36,276 nucleotides of DNA from Butyrivibrio sp. (GTDB lineage Bacteria; Bacillota; Clostridia; Lachnospirales; Lachnospiraceae): the NCBI GenBank assembly GCA_024694565.1, contig JAILJR010000072.1:1-36276 (forward strand), read 5' to 3'. The notes under the pieces were generated by a model. That model worked only from the letters and a program-made list of their open reading frames with translations, had not been told where the DNA came from and ran no database searches. A program made the position numbers and the translations under genes. This document shows positions 14,159-23,548 of the stretch, in pieces (within the stretch, counting starts at the first letter, position 1; each line of letters begins with the position of its first letter).

Positions 14159-15411
14159 CCTGAGGCATAATCCCCTACGATGTGCCCTTCACCTTCGAGA
14201 ACATACTTGTAAGTCACAAGACCCTCCAAGCCAACAGGGCCTCTTGCGTGAAGCTTTCCGGTACTTATCCCGACCTCTGCACCAAAGCCGTATCTGTAGC
14301 CATCAGCAAACCTCGTTGAGCAGTTGTGATACACACCTGCGCTGTCAACCATCCGGGTGAACACTGCTGCAGTTTCACTGTTTCCTGTGATGATACTGTC
14401 CGTGTGGTGGGAGCCGAAATGATTTATGTGAGAAACGGCTTCGTTTACATCTGATACCAGTTTAAGTGAAACCTCAAGATCGTTGTATTCCTTTGCAAAG
14501 GCATCCTCCTGCATGACATCTATGTCTTTTCCAAGAAGTGCCTTTACTTCCTCAGTTCCGTTGACCTTTATCCCCTCGTTTACAAACATTTCATACAGGG
14601 CAGGAACGAAATCACCTGCTATTTTTCGATTGATAAGTACCGTCTCCACCGCATTGCAGGCTGCTGCATACTGTTTTTTTGCATCAAGTATCACAGACAG
14701 TGCCATGTCAGTATCCGCTTCCTCGTCGACATAAATGTGGCAGATGCCGCTGGAATGCCCCATAACAGGGATTCTGGTATTGTCCATGATGTATTTCACA
14801 AAGCTGTTGGAGCCGCGGGGTATGATGAGATCCACTTCCTCGTCGCACTTAAGCAGTTCATCGATCTCATTGTGCTGCTCTGCCTGGAGAAGACATTCCC
14901 CGGGAAGACCTGCCTTTACCACACTGTCCCTGATTATTTCGAATAACACTCGGTTTGTATTGGCAGTCTCCTTACCGCCCTTCAATATGGCGCAGTTTCC
15001 GCTCTTTATACACAGTGATGCCACCTGGATCATTGCATCGGGACGTGCTTCAAAAATAACGCCGATAACTCCGATAGGCACGCTTATCTTTTTTAGGATA
15101 AGGCCGTTGTCAAGCTGACGGTTCATGGAGACCTTCCCCACAGGATCCGGAAGTCCCTTTAGCCCCTCAAGGCCTGCAATACTGTCCTGCAGCTTATGCT
15201 CATCATACTTAAGCCTCTTTTTTACCGACTCCTTTACCCCGTTTTCCTCTGCATAGCTCATATCCTTTGCGTTTGCATCAAAAATCGCAGCCTTTTCATC
15301 CTCCAGAGCCCTTGAAATAAGCTCCAGCGCATGGTTTCTGCACTCAAGTGTCGACGCCGCCAAAAGAGGTGATGCCTCCTTCATTTTTACCGCCTCTGTC
15401 CGTATTTCCAT
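14128..15411 (-). CDS. proA: Glutamate-5-semialdehyde dehydrogenase (gamma-glutamyl phosphate reductase)
   Basis: 427 residues, a normal ProA length. The enzyme reduces gamma-glutamyl phosphate to glutamate semialdehyde with NADPH, the second step of proline synthesis. The aldehyde-dehydrogenase fold is clear: PIGVIGVIFEARPDAMIQVASLCIKSGNCAILKGG, the catalytic Cys252 in YAAACNAVET, and the C-terminal block RFADGYRYGFGAEVGISTGKLHARGPVGLEGL. GGAGGAG precedes the ATG at 15411. proB, which makes the substrate, is not adjacent, unlike in many bacteria. The last codons overlap the terminator of the converging gene. Confidence 0.95.
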   Translation of the reverse strand: MEIRTEAVKMKEASPLLAASTLECRNHALELISRALEDEKAAIFDANAKDMSYAEENGVKESVKKRLKYDEHKLQDSIAGLEGLKGLPDPVGKVSMNRQLDNGLILKKISVPIGVIGVIFEARPDAMIQVASLCIKSGNCAILKGGKETANTNRVLFEIIRDSVVKAGLPGECLLQAEQHNEIDELLKCDEEVDLIIPRGSNSFVKYIMDNTRIPVMGHSSGICHIYVDEEADTDMALSVILDAKKQYAAACNAVETVLINRKIAGDFVPALYEMFVNEGIKVNGTEEVKALLGKDIDVMQEDAFAKEYNDLEVSLKLVSDVNEAVSHINHFGSHHTDSIITGNSETAAVFTRMVDSAGVYHNCSTRFADGYRYGFGAEVGISTGKLHARGPVGLEGLVTYKYVLEGEGHIVGDYASGKRTFNHVDL

Positions 15412-15578
15412 AACACCTTCTCCTCCTCTGTAAATATAAGTTCATATCAGATGAGCCGGACCAGTGTATCGTCCCATCTCCGGTACTGTAATCATTATGT
15501 CACACTACCACTCTACCACAAAAATGCATCAGAGCAAAAGCATTATTATATACAACGAGTTGCCCGACAAAAGCTCGC

Positions 15579-15692
15579 GTTACAATTCAGTTGCCATCCA
15601 GCCGTAGCAGACCGCCGTAAGTGTAAGACTGCCCGGGGTGACGGTTTCACTTGCTCTGGTCTGCTACGGCTCGCTGGCAACTGAATTGAAAC
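15579..15692. repeat. Inverted-repeat element with GTTACAATTCAGTTGCC ends (best copy)
   Basis: The left arm 15579-15613 and right arm 15658-15692 are 35 bases each with 3 mismatches, enclosing 44 bases. The ends carry the core found at 3658-3671, 19297-19365 and 23350-23366. There is no coding capacity. It could be a miniature transposable element or a conserved structured RNA. Confidence 0.8.
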
Positions 15693-15694
15693 CA

Positions 15695-15743
15695 TAAAAA
15701 AACTTTACAATTCATTCACCGCCCGGCAAATGAATTGTAAAGT
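15695..15743 (-). terminator. Intrinsic terminator downstream of pfk
   Basis: ACTTTACAATTCATT and its perfect 15-base complement (15702-15716 and 15729-15743) enclose a 12-base loop. On the minus strand the stem is followed by seven T residues. The stem sequence is related to the nearby repeat core. Confidence 0.85.
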
Positions 15744-15834
15744 CTCTTATAATCAATGTTCACTTAGGAACTGTAGCAGAATTGGCTGAATAATTTACGC
15801 AGTATGAATTCTCAAGTTATTTCGCTGCAGATCC

Positions 15835-17067
15835 TTAGTTCTCCGGCATATAGATGTGGTGTGGAAGTCCACTGATGTAAATAGGTGTGAGCTCAGCCTG
15901 GATGAGAGGAAGTGCATAGTCGATGAATTCCTGCTTCATCTGTGTATGATCCTCATTTACCCACTCAAGCGGTACCTTTTTCTCAAGATTTGCGATCTCT
16001 GAAATAGGATGAAGCTCTGTGGTGCACTGGTAAGGAGCATTTGAAATACGCTTGAGGGCAACCATCTCACCTGTGTGTCCCTCGAAGGCAGCCTTTACTG
16101 CAGCTCCGCCAACCTGATATGCCTCAGTGATATCTGTGCGGCTTGTGAGGTGTGCTGCGCAGCGCTGAAGAGTTGAGAGCTCAATGCAGCGTGTCTTGGT
16201 ATCCATAGCTCTTGCTACGGTATTCGCAAGGAACCTTGCAGTTCCTGTCAGGCTCTTGTGTCCAAATGCATCAACTGCATGAACGTCATCGGCAAGCTCA
16301 CAGACATACCTGCCATCCTCAAGCTTAACTCCCTCTGAAACCGCAATAACGATACTCTTTTTATTCTCCTGCATCTTGCGGACCTTTTCAACGAAACGGT
16401 CAACATTGAAGGGAACCTCGGGAAGACAGATCATATCTACTCCCTCACAGTCCTCATCCTTCGCAAGTGCAGCAGCTGCTGTCAGCCATCCTGCATTCCT
16501 GCCCATGATCTCAACAATAGTTACATACTTTGTTCCATAAACCGTAGCATCCCTGATGATCTCTTTCATTACAACACCGATGTACTTGGCAGCGCTGCCA
16601 TATCCCGGTGTGTGGTCGGTTGCTGTCAGATCGTTGTCGATCGTCTTTGGAACTCCAATAAACCTTATATCACTTCCAATCTCTTTTCCGTAAGCAGCAA
16701 GCTTATTGATGGTATCCATGCTGTCATTTCCGCCGATGTAAAAGAAATATCCAATGTTCAGCTTATCTAAGAGAGACATGATCCTGTCATAAACCTCTTT
16801 TGCGCCCTCTGCCTCAATTGCCGGAAGCTTGTAGCGGCAGCTTCCGAGAAAACTTGACGGTGTACGCTTAAGAAGTTCTATATCCATGCTGTTCTTAAGC
16901 ACAGTACTAAGATCAATATACCTCTCCTCAAGAAATCCCTGGATACCATTGCACATTCCATATACGTGCTCAGAGCCACGGCTCTTTGCTGCCTCATAAA
17001 CACCTGCCAGACTTGAATTGATTACAGAAGTCGGTCCACCCGACTGGCCAACGATTGCGTTTTTCAT
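15835..17067 (-). CDS. pfp: 6-phosphofructokinase, predicted pyrophosphate-dependent
   Basis: 410 residues from the chosen start. The enzyme phosphorylates fructose 6-phosphate in glycolysis. Visible motifs are GQSGGPTSVINSS at 8-19, GGNDS at 112-116, PKTIDND at 140-146 and MGRNAGW. Asp115 replaces the Gly that ATP-dependent enzymes have at the phosphate-donor site, and Lys141 stands in place of the Gly of PGTIDND. Both changes are the signature of pyrophosphate-using enzymes, whose reaction is reversible. Asp144 is the expected catalytic base. The frame extends to 17100, but the ATG at 17067 has AAAGGAG just upstream and begins directly with the conserved strand. Donor specificity is inferred from these residues. 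Confidence 0.88.
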   Translation of the reverse strand: MKNAIVGQSGGPTSVINSSLAGVYEAAKSRGSEHVYGMCNGIQGFLEERYIDLSTVLKNSMDIELLKRTPSSFLGSCRYKLPAIEAEGAKEVYDRIMSLLDKLNIGYFFYIGGNDSMDTINKLAAYGKEIGSDIRFIGVPKTIDNDLTATDHTPGYGSAAKYIGVVMKEIIRDATVYGTKYVTIVEIMGRNAGWLTAAAALAKDEDCEGVDMICLPEVPFNVDRFVEKVRKMQENKKSIVIAVSEGVKLEDGRYVCELADDVHAVDAFGHKSLTGTARFLANTVARAMDTKTRCIELSTLQRCAAHLTSRTDITEAYQVGGAAVKAAFEGHTGEMVALKRISNAPYQCTTELHPISEIANLEKKVPLEWVNEDHTQMKQEFIDYALPLIQAELTPIYISGLPHHIYMPEN

Positions 17068-17220
17068 TGTTCTCCTTTCCGTGCTATAACACCTTGACAT
17101 GTTTCCGAAAATTTGTACTTACATACTAACACGAAAAAAAAATAAACATAATCGTTTTTGGCCATCTCTTCAAGAAAGGCAATATTTATGATTTTTTTCT
17201 CAAATCTTGCTAAATTTTGG

Positions 17221-19269
17221 TCAAATCAATGCCTTGAGTTCAAAGCCCATCATTGTGATGTCGTCAAACTGCTCAGCTGAGCCCTTGAAGCCTGCTACGC
17301 TGTCAAAAACAGATGGTATTATATGGTCAAATGACTCATCCTTCACTGCGTTAAGCGCTTCTGTAAGTCTGTCGGTGCCATACTGCTCCACCTTCTCGTT
17401 TATCGCCTCCGGAATTCCATCCGTATAAACAAACAGCTTATCTCCCGGCTCAAGAACAATCTCATATTCCCTTGCCTTGAGCTCCTCAATTGCAGCCAGC
17501 GCAAGTGAATGACGGTCCTTTAAAAGCTCAAAATCACCGTTCCTTCGCTTGATCACCGGATACTCATGCCCCGCATTTGCGCAGCTGATCACTCCTGTCT
17601 CAAGATCGATAATGCCTATCCAGACGGTAACAAACATCTCTGCATCATTTCCTTCACAGAGTGTGCTGTTTGCCTTATAGATTATCTCCGTCGGAGTGCC
17701 TCCGGTTTCTGTCAGACTCCTGATGGCAGTTTTGCTCCTCATCATGAACAGTGCCGCCGGTATCCCTTTGCCGGACACATCAGCAATTACCAGAGCCAGC
17801 TTATTCTGTCCTGCGATAAAGAAATCATAGAAATCCCCGCCCACCTCTTTTGCAGGCTTCATGGCAGCATATATGTCAAAATTGTCCTTAAATGCCGGAA
17901 AAACAAAGTTCTTGGGAAGTGCAGAATCCTGAATTGACTTGGCCAGTATCAGCTCCTGTTCAATCCTCTTTTCAGCAGCCTCTATATAACCCTTCAGCGC
18001 TTCCACAGTCTGATTGATATCATCCGAAAGAGAAGCAAATTCCGATGAGCTTCTGACCCTCACCACTTCGTCGAGATCCCCGTTTGTGATCTTGTCCAGC
18101 GATGTATTGATAAGATTGATATTGTTTACAACAATCTGATGAACCAAAAACGCGATCAGAACATAGATAACTGCAAACAGCAGTATATCCGCAAGTCCAG
18201 TCTCGTAGGCCTGTGCATTTCTGTACCAGTAGAGCCCACTGTTTGGAATATAGACCAGGAGAATGTGCTTGCCCCCAATGGACTCCGCCTTGTTCAGTGC
18301 ATTTTCCTGGAAGAACTGCCTGGTAAAAAAGTCTCCGTCGACGTTGGCCTTTAATGCGTTGAGATCCTCGGTCGAAAGCTTAACCCCTCTGTGGCGCCCG
18401 GCTATTATTGAGCCATCGGGCTGAACAATCTCATAGAACTCCGAATTATCATTGATTACCTGCTTAAGTCCGCTTGCATACCTAATCTGAATATCATCAG
18501 CCGTATCGCTGATTGTCTGACATCCATTCTGATACGCCGATTCCGTCTGCAGGACAAAGGAAAAGGCAAAATTCCCAACAATAACAACTGTTGTTACAAG
18601 AAAAAGCCATCTCTGAAAGGTCTCTGATACGGATACCTGCTCCCCGGCCAGTTTTTCCATGGGGCTTTGCCACTCACCCGATTTTACCTGAAGTATAACT
18701 GACATGACAGACAGCGCAGCCCCGGTAAAAAACACCATCGGTATACTACAGGTGCTGACAACCTTGAAAGCCATCCTCATGTCATCCCTGTGAGTAATGA
18801 ATACCACGTACATGTGAAATACTTCCATCACTGCACCCATGAAAAAGGCATATGCCGGTGAAGGCTTTTTCCCGTTAAACACCCGGGTGTTCATGATCAT
18901 CGCGACGATACCCGCAAGACATGTGGATATGCTGCAGGCCACCCTGGTGTATTCACCAATCCCAAAGTAAGTTCCTACAATATACCTCTCTATTCCACCG
19001 ATAAAACCGGCGATGAGTCCTGAGGCGGGATGAAAAAAAAGTCCGGCTGCCAGTGGCGCTACGTCCCTCAGGTTCAGAAGCATCTGTCCGTAGTCAACTC
19101 CAATATGCGTGGATAGAACAGAACACATACCGTAGATAATTCCGATTAGCAGGATCCCGCCTGTAGTTAACCGCTTATCTTTGGTCCTGATCCACAAAAA
19201 ATATGTCAGAATGATATATAATATCGATATCGCTGACATTTTCAGCAGCATCACCAACATTGAGCCCAT
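17221..19269 (-). CDS. Membrane-anchored SpoIIE-type protein phosphatase with LytS-like 5TM sensor
   Basis: 682 residues. Residues 1-210 are a membrane block like the 5TM LytS/YhcK sensor (GVDYGQMLLNLRDVAPLAAGLFFHPASGLIAGFIGGIERY). Then come a membrane segment near 230, an extracytoplasmic region to about 365, another membrane segment and a HAMP-like helix (INTSLDKITNGDLDEVVRV). The C-terminal 230 residues are a PP2C/SpoIIE phosphatase: QDSALPKNF, KEVGGDFYDF, ADVSGKGIPAALFMM, NAGHEYPVI, YTDGIPEA and a final DDITMM. Such enzymes usually dephosphorylate anti-sigma antagonists. No such partner is in the window. AGAGGA lies nine bases upstream of the ATG. It follows the large diguanylate cyclase gene on the same strand. 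Confidence 0.88.
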   Translation of the reverse strand: MGSMLVMLLKMSAISILYIILTYFLWIRTKDKRLTTGGILLIGIIYGMCSVLSTHIGVDYGQMLLNLRDVAPLAAGLFFHPASGLIAGFIGGIERYIVGTYFGIGEYTRVACSISTCLAGIVAMIMNTRVFNGKKPSPAYAFFMGAVMEVFHMYVVFITHRDDMRMAFKVVSTCSIPMVFFTGAALSVMSVILQVKSGEWQSPMEKLAGEQVSVSETFQRWLFLVTTVVIVGNFAFSFVLQTESAYQNGCQTISDTADDIQIRYASGLKQVINDNSEFYEIVQPDGSIIAGRHRGVKLSTEDLNALKANVDGDFFTRQFFQENALNKAESIGGKHILLVYIPNSGLYWYRNAQAYETGLADILLFAVIYVLIAFLVHQIVVNNINLINTSLDKITNGDLDEVVRVRSSSEFASLSDDINQTVEALKGYIEAAEKRIEQELILAKSIQDSALPKNFVFPAFKDNFDIYAAMKPAKEVGGDFYDFFIAGQNKLALVIADVSGKGIPAALFMMRSKTAIRSLTETGGTPTEIIYKANSTLCEGNDAEMFVTVWIGIIDLETGVISCANAGHEYPVIKRRNGDFELLKDRHSLALAAIEELKAREYEIVLEPGDKLFVYTDGIPEAINEKVEQYGTDRLTEALNAVKDESFDHIIPSVFDSVAGFKGSAEQFDDITMMGFELKALI

Positions 19270-19296
19270 ACCATTAATTCCTCTTTACCCTAAAAC

Positions 19297-19365
19297 GTTA
19301 CGATCCAGTTGCCGTACGGTTCAGGGCAGCCCGACGCGGTGTATGACTGCCAACTGAATCGTAAC
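19297..19365. repeat. Inverted repeat related to the GTTACAATTCAGTTGCC family
   Basis: GTTACGATCCAGTTGCC at the left (19297-19313) pairs with GGCAGTCATACA-side sequence ending CAACTGAATCGTAAC at the right (about 19348-19365); 16 of 18 terminal bases match. It lies in the 180-base gap between two sensor genes. Confidence 0.7.
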
Positions 19366-19449
19366 AATAAACTACACTGCACAAGTGTACCGCTTCAATA
19401 TAATCTTTACAACATGTCTTCAGATATTAATATCCGGTTGTCTGCCTTC

Positions 19450-22400
19450 CTATAGCCTGTCAGTCTCACACGTCAGCTTAAACTCTGCGGACTCATCAGT
19501 CTCGCCCCACTGCTCCTGAATTTTTAAGACGCAGACGTTGCACGAAGAATCAGAATCATTTTTATAAGTCGCAAGTACAAGGATACTGTTCTTTCCATTA
19601 ACACAAAAAATATCGCTTGTTCTCAAACTTTTCCTCACCACTTCGACCAGAGCCTTCATCGCCGTATCAAGTTTTTCTTCATTTTCTCCCCGCAGCTCAA
19701 GCTCTATAACTTCCCCGCGAATAAGCGATGCCTTTGAAAACCTTCTGAATATCCTGTATGTGTCCTGCAGGCTTTCATAATCAAGCTTATATGCGCCGTT
19801 TTTTTCTGTGCGCTCGCCCAATATCTTTTTTATACTATCCAGCTTCCCTTTCGGACTTCTGCTCTCAGCGTTTGACGATTCCTTAGAAGCTGCTGAAATT
19901 GAATAGCCGTGCTTTCCGTTGTTTTTCACTTCATAGAGGGCGGTGTCCGCCTTCTTGAGAAGAGCGGCCATATCTGTTCCCTCCTCCGGAACCATGACAG
20001 CGCCTATCGAGACACCAAGAGGTATATTCATATCTTTACCCATATATGTCCTTGCCGCCTTTAGCAGCTCAGCATTAATATACCTTGTTTTATCCTCCAC
20101 CACAGCTTCCCTGTCGGCATTCATAAGAAACATGACGAATTCGTCCCCGCCAATCCGGCAGAGGATATCGTTTTCTCTGGTACAGGTCCTCATTAGCTGT
20201 GCCATGCTGATCAGAACCCTGTCACCTATTTCATGTCCATATATATCATTTACCGGCTTGAAGCTGTCCAGATCAAGGAGCATCAGGATTCCCTTTTTGG
20301 CCTTTAGCACTGGCTCCAGTATCTCCTGCATGCCCCTCTTGTTGAGAAGACCTGTAAGGGCGTCTCTGGTGGCTTCCTGTTGCCATTTCTCCAGATTGCT
20401 TGCATTCTGCAGGATATTACCCACTGCCCATCCGATGTAAAGTACGATCAAAAAGCAGACAATCATGAGATAAATGCGGAAAATCGTGCGCTCAAAGAGC
20501 TGTGGTTCTTTTTCTACGTAAAAGACCTCTTCCCTCTCCACATTGTTTCCTGCTGCATCAAGAACCTGCACATGAAGCACATAGTCTCCATAACGCAGGT
20601 TTGTGAAAGAAAGAACCTCCATATCCCTTTGATAACAGGTGATTCCTTCATCATCCTGTGCCCCCTCCAGATATATGTGCAAAAGAGGATTGGACAGAGT
20701 ATAGTTAAGGACCGCCACCTCAAACTGTACTCTCCCCATAAACGGCGATATATGGTATACCCCGTCTTCTTCCCTGACCTTCGTATCCCCTGCCATCAGG
20801 CTTGCGACACAGATTTTATAATTCTCATTGAAGGAATTGTGTTTTTCCGTGGAAATCCTTCGGATTCCTTCCGTACAGCACAGATAAAGCTTGTCACCAC
20901 TTGCAAAATATGATGAGTTGGCAGTCAATGATGAAGCAAGCCCTCTGCTGCGGTTCAGCAGAATATAGCTTGATATTTTATCGGCGACAAGATCGCTTTC
21001 CTCAACAACAAATATACCGGCGCTTGACATGACCCATACATTTCCATCACCGGGCAGATATACATCATAGTTGTTGCTGTACGGGAAGCTCTTTATCCTC
21101 CTTAACCCCTCGCCATTCTGTAAGTAAAGGGCGTTGCTCGTGACATAGATATACCCTCCGCTGCAGGGGATGATCTTAAGTACCACAGGTGCGTTCAGGC
21201 CATCCTCTTCGTCGATCTTATCGATTATTTCATGATTTTTTATGACATAGATTCCATCGCCATCTGACCCTGCAAGTATCGTTTTGTCCTCTGTCTCAAC
21301 CGCGCAGAGTATATAGGCATTGATTCCTTCATTTTCCCTGATGCTGGAATATACAGCTCCGTCCCTTATGAAGTCAAGCCCTCCGTTACTGCTGACCAGA
21401 ATATCTCCTCCAGTCAGCTCCTTTGTAAACCGGAAGCGGTTGCCGGAGGTTCCTGCATTATCAATGTTGTACGTCACAATGGATCTATCCGGCTTCACCT
21501 CAATAAGGCCGTGCTCCCCGTAGGTGCTGTACCAGAGGTTACCTTTGCTGTCCTCCATAATATGACGTATCCTGACGTTTCTGAAATAATCAGGATTCGG
21601 AACAGGTACAGAATAGTAGGTCTTCAGATCAATGGTCACAAGCCCTGTATCCGCTGCAACATACAAAAGTCCGTCCTTTATCAGAGCACTGTTCACAACA
21701 TCTTTTGCAACCTTTGCCCGCGAAAAAATATCCTCAAAGGGATTCCAGGTGTATTTCTTTATACCGTGCTTATTCGACGCAAACCATATATTTCCCTGAT
21801 AATCAACCATGCAGTCATCAATTGCGTTATTAAAATCACTGCCGGTAAGATTGGTAAACACGCCTTCGTCTGTTATAAATCCCACACCGTTCTCACAGGC
21901 AACAAAATATCCGCCATAGTTAGCCCGGTAAACCAGCTCGTTACAATAGGAAATATTGGTTGTCCTGTATTTGTTGACAATTTCAGCCTTTTCGTCTGTC
22001 ACTCGAAGCGTCGCCGTATATTCGGCGCTTGTTCCAACCAGATAATTTCCGTCCTTATACGCAGCAATCGCAGTATAATCCCCTTCGACAAGATACTTCT
22101 GCCTGTTGTCCTCAAAAACCCGGATATTGCCGCTGACATTGACTCCTGCAACCGTATTTCCACAGGATGCAAGCTTATAGACACCATAGAAGTCTGTCCC
22201 CTCAAGAACCGTGATCTCAAAATCAGGGGAGATGACAGCCATCTGCGTTATCGTTCCAAGATATATGTTCCCGTTTTTGTCTTCAGTAATAGCCCTTATT
22301 ACATTTGAGGGAAGACCATTCTCAACAGTAAAAAACCTTATTGTTTCTTCCACTGGGTCAAAGCACCCGACGCCGCTGTCATTTGTACCTATCCAGAGAT

Positions 22401-23235
22401 ATCCCCTGCTGTCAACCAAAAGCTCTTTTACATTACTGATCCTGTCATCGAGATGCACCTGCCTGAATCTGAAACCATCATAGCGATAGAGCCCTGAATA
22501 AGTACCAGCCCACACAAATCCGTCACCGGTCTGGGCAACCGCATTTATTTCTATGGAAGCAAGGCCGTCCTCTGTATCGTAGATTTCTCCGGTATACTCA
22601 GAGGAGAAGTCTACAGCATAGACTTTTCCGGAAAACATCGGTGACAGAAAAAGGAATAGAAAAACCAGCGGCATAACCGCGTTCTTCCTGTTCATACGGA
22701 CTTTTTTTACATAATAGGTGATCCCCATGCACAAAAGTACACTGATTGCCTTATCAGGAATATCGACAAAAGCCTCACCAAGAAATGACCTTATGGCAGG
22801 AACCCTGATATCCTGCTCCAGCATGTCCATCAATCCGTCACCCCACGCATTTCCCGTATATCCGTCATAGATTATCAGGTTGATCGGCGTAGATATAACC
22901 GCAGCCAGAACACCCGTGAACACTGCCACAGATACATAGTGAAAGAGCTGATTTTCTCTTTTTACAGGATAAAGTAAGCCGACAGAAACACCAATAGCTA
23001 TAGAAACAATCGCATATGACAGCGCTAAAGGATCCCCGACAGAAGTTATCAGGTTGAAAATAAGGCCGCACACCCCACCGCCGGCAGGACCAAGGTAAAT
23101 AGCGGTCATGATAGTCCCAACCGCATCAAGCCACACGGGGAGATTAAGTGAGAATGCTACCATCCTCCCCGCATAGTTAATCCCAACACCCAATATGATG
23201 AAAAACCAGGTCTGCCAGCGCTTGAACTTGTTCAT
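19450..23235 (-). CDS. Large membrane sensor diguanylate cyclase (ECF-like membrane domain, regulator propeller, Y_Y_Y, GGDEF)
   Basis: 1261 residues. About 1-185 form five to six membrane segments resembling ECF-transporter S-type sensors, followed by a membrane helix near 200. Then comes a long region of propeller repeats of the two-component-regulator type (DGFVWAGTYSGLYRYDG, RGYLWIGTNDSGVGCFD, GNIWFASNKHGIKKY, GNLWYSTYGEHGLIEV). A Y_Y_Y-like Ig domain (LRYGDYVLHVQVLDAAGN) and a membrane helix lead into a GGDEF domain with intact GGDEF at 1029-1033 and an RxxD inhibitory site five residues before it. It should make cyclic di-GMP in response to an external ligand. The last 150 residues look like a second, degenerate GGDEF. 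The ATG at 23235 is preferred because GAGG lies five bases upstream; the next upstream ATG (23268) has no site. Confidence 0.87.
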   Translation of the reverse strand: MNKFKRWQTWFFIILGVGINYAGRMVAFSLNLPVWLDAVGTIMTAIYLGPAGGGVCGLIFNLITSVGDPLALSYAIVSIAIGVSVGLLYPVKRENQLFHYVSVAVFTGVLAAVISTPINLIIYDGYTGNAWGDGLMDMLEQDIRVPAIRSFLGEAFVDIPDKAISVLLCMGITYYVKKVRMNRKNAVMPLVFLFLFLSPMFSGKVYAVDFSSEYTGEIYDTEDGLASIEINAVAQTGDGFVWAGTYSGLYRYDGFRFRQVHLDDRISNVKELLVDSRGYLWIGTNDSGVGCFDPVEETIRFFTVENGLPSNVIRAITEDKNGNIYLGTITQMAVISPDFEITVLEGTDFYGVYKLASCGNTVAGVNVSGNIRVFEDNRQKYLVEGDYTAIAAYKDGNYLVGTSAEYTATLRVTDEKAEIVNKYRTTNISYCNELVYRANYGGYFVACENGVGFITDEGVFTNLTGSDFNNAIDDCMVDYQGNIWFASNKHGIKKYTWNPFEDIFSRAKVAKDVVNSALIKDGLLYVAADTGLVTIDLKTYYSVPVPNPDYFRNVRIRHIMEDSKGNLWYSTYGEHGLIEVKPDRSIVTYNIDNAGTSGNRFRFTKELTGGDILVSSNGGLDFIRDGAVYSSIRENEGINAYILCAVETEDKTILAGSDGDGIYVIKNHEIIDKIDEEDGLNAPVVLKIIPCSGGYIYVTSNALYLQNGEGLRRIKSFPYSNNYDVYLPGDGNVWVMSSAGIFVVEESDLVADKISSYILLNRSRGLASSLTANSSYFASGDKLYLCCTEGIRRISTEKHNSFNENYKICVASLMAGDTKVREEDGVYHISPFMGRVQFEVAVLNYTLSNPLLHIYLEGAQDDEGITCYQRDMEVLSFTNLRYGDYVLHVQVLDAAGNNVEREEVFYVEKEPQLFERTIFRIYLMIVCFLIVLYIGWAVGNILQNASNLEKWQQEATRDALTGLLNKRGMQEILEPVLKAKKGILMLLDLDSFKPVNDIYGHEIGDRVLISMAQLMRTCTRENDILCRIGGDEFVMFLMNADREAVVEDKTRYINAELLKAARTYMGKDMNIPLGVSIGAVMVPEEGTDMAALLKKADTALYEVKNNGKHGYSISAASKESSNAESRSPKGKLDSIKKILGERTEKNGAYKLDYESLQDTYRIFRRFSKASLIRGEVIELELRGENEEKLDTAMKALVEVVRKSLRTSDIFCVNGKNSILVLATYKNDSDSSCNVCVLKIQEQWGETDESAEFKLTCETDRL

Positions 23236-23349
23236 ATCATCCTCATTAAGTGATTTGTACGTGCGCATATATACGTTTTAATTTTATCATTTTATTGTAG
23301 GAAAAGGAGTTAAAATTCTATAAAATGAACCAACCGGGCAAAGCAAGGC

Positions 23350-23424
23350 GTTACAATTCAATTTGCCCCCAAAAACAGGCCCGGCGCTTTAAGATCAGCA
23401 CCGGGCATTCATTTTTGGGTCATG
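23350..23424. repeat. Hairpin element with a GTTACAATTCAATTTGCC end
   Basis: GTTACAATTCAATTTGCC at 23350-23367 matches the repeat family end. Downstream, CCCAAAAA with GCCCGG pairs with CCGGGC and TTTTTGGG to form a two-part stem. It lies in the gap between the diguanylate cyclase start and the small ORF at 23420-23548. Confidence 0.55.
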
Positions 23425-23548
23425 CAAGAGTAAGGCACAGCCTTTCTTTGCTCTTCTCCTCTTTGAGACACTTATATACATCTACCGCCAAAGTAAAGCC
23501 AAAGACTATATCGTTGTAAACATCTGTGAAAAATTCCCTTACTCTCAT
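23420..23548 (-). CDS. Small hypothetical protein (42 residues)
   Basis: An open frame of 42 codons begins MRVREFFTDVYND and ends LCLTLA. The ATG at 23548 has GAGGG eight bases upstream; an ATG two codons earlier (23554) is too close to that site. It lies about 115 bases downstream of the double-glycine peptide gene on the same strand and could be co-transcribed, for example as a second peptide or an immunity factor. No family is recognised. A short chance ORF cannot be excluded. Confidence 0.4.
   Translation of the reverse strand: MRVREFFTDVYNDIVFGFTLAVDVYKCLKEEKSKERLCLTLA

Larger units (their letters stand above)
15412..15834. other. Repeat-rich intergenic region between pfk and proA
   Basis: 423 bases with no supported gene. 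It is dominated by the inverted-repeat element at 15579-15692 and the terminator hairpin at 15695-15743. A 77-codon plus-strand frame (15451-15684) crosses the element and is not believed. Confidence 0.6.

Noticed and set aside
15451..15684. 77-codon plus-strand frame between pfk and proA
   Set aside because: It runs through an inverted-repeat element and has no start signal.
21511..22308. 265-codon plus-strand frame
   Set aside because: It lies antisense inside the large diguanylate cyclase gene, whose domains are clear.
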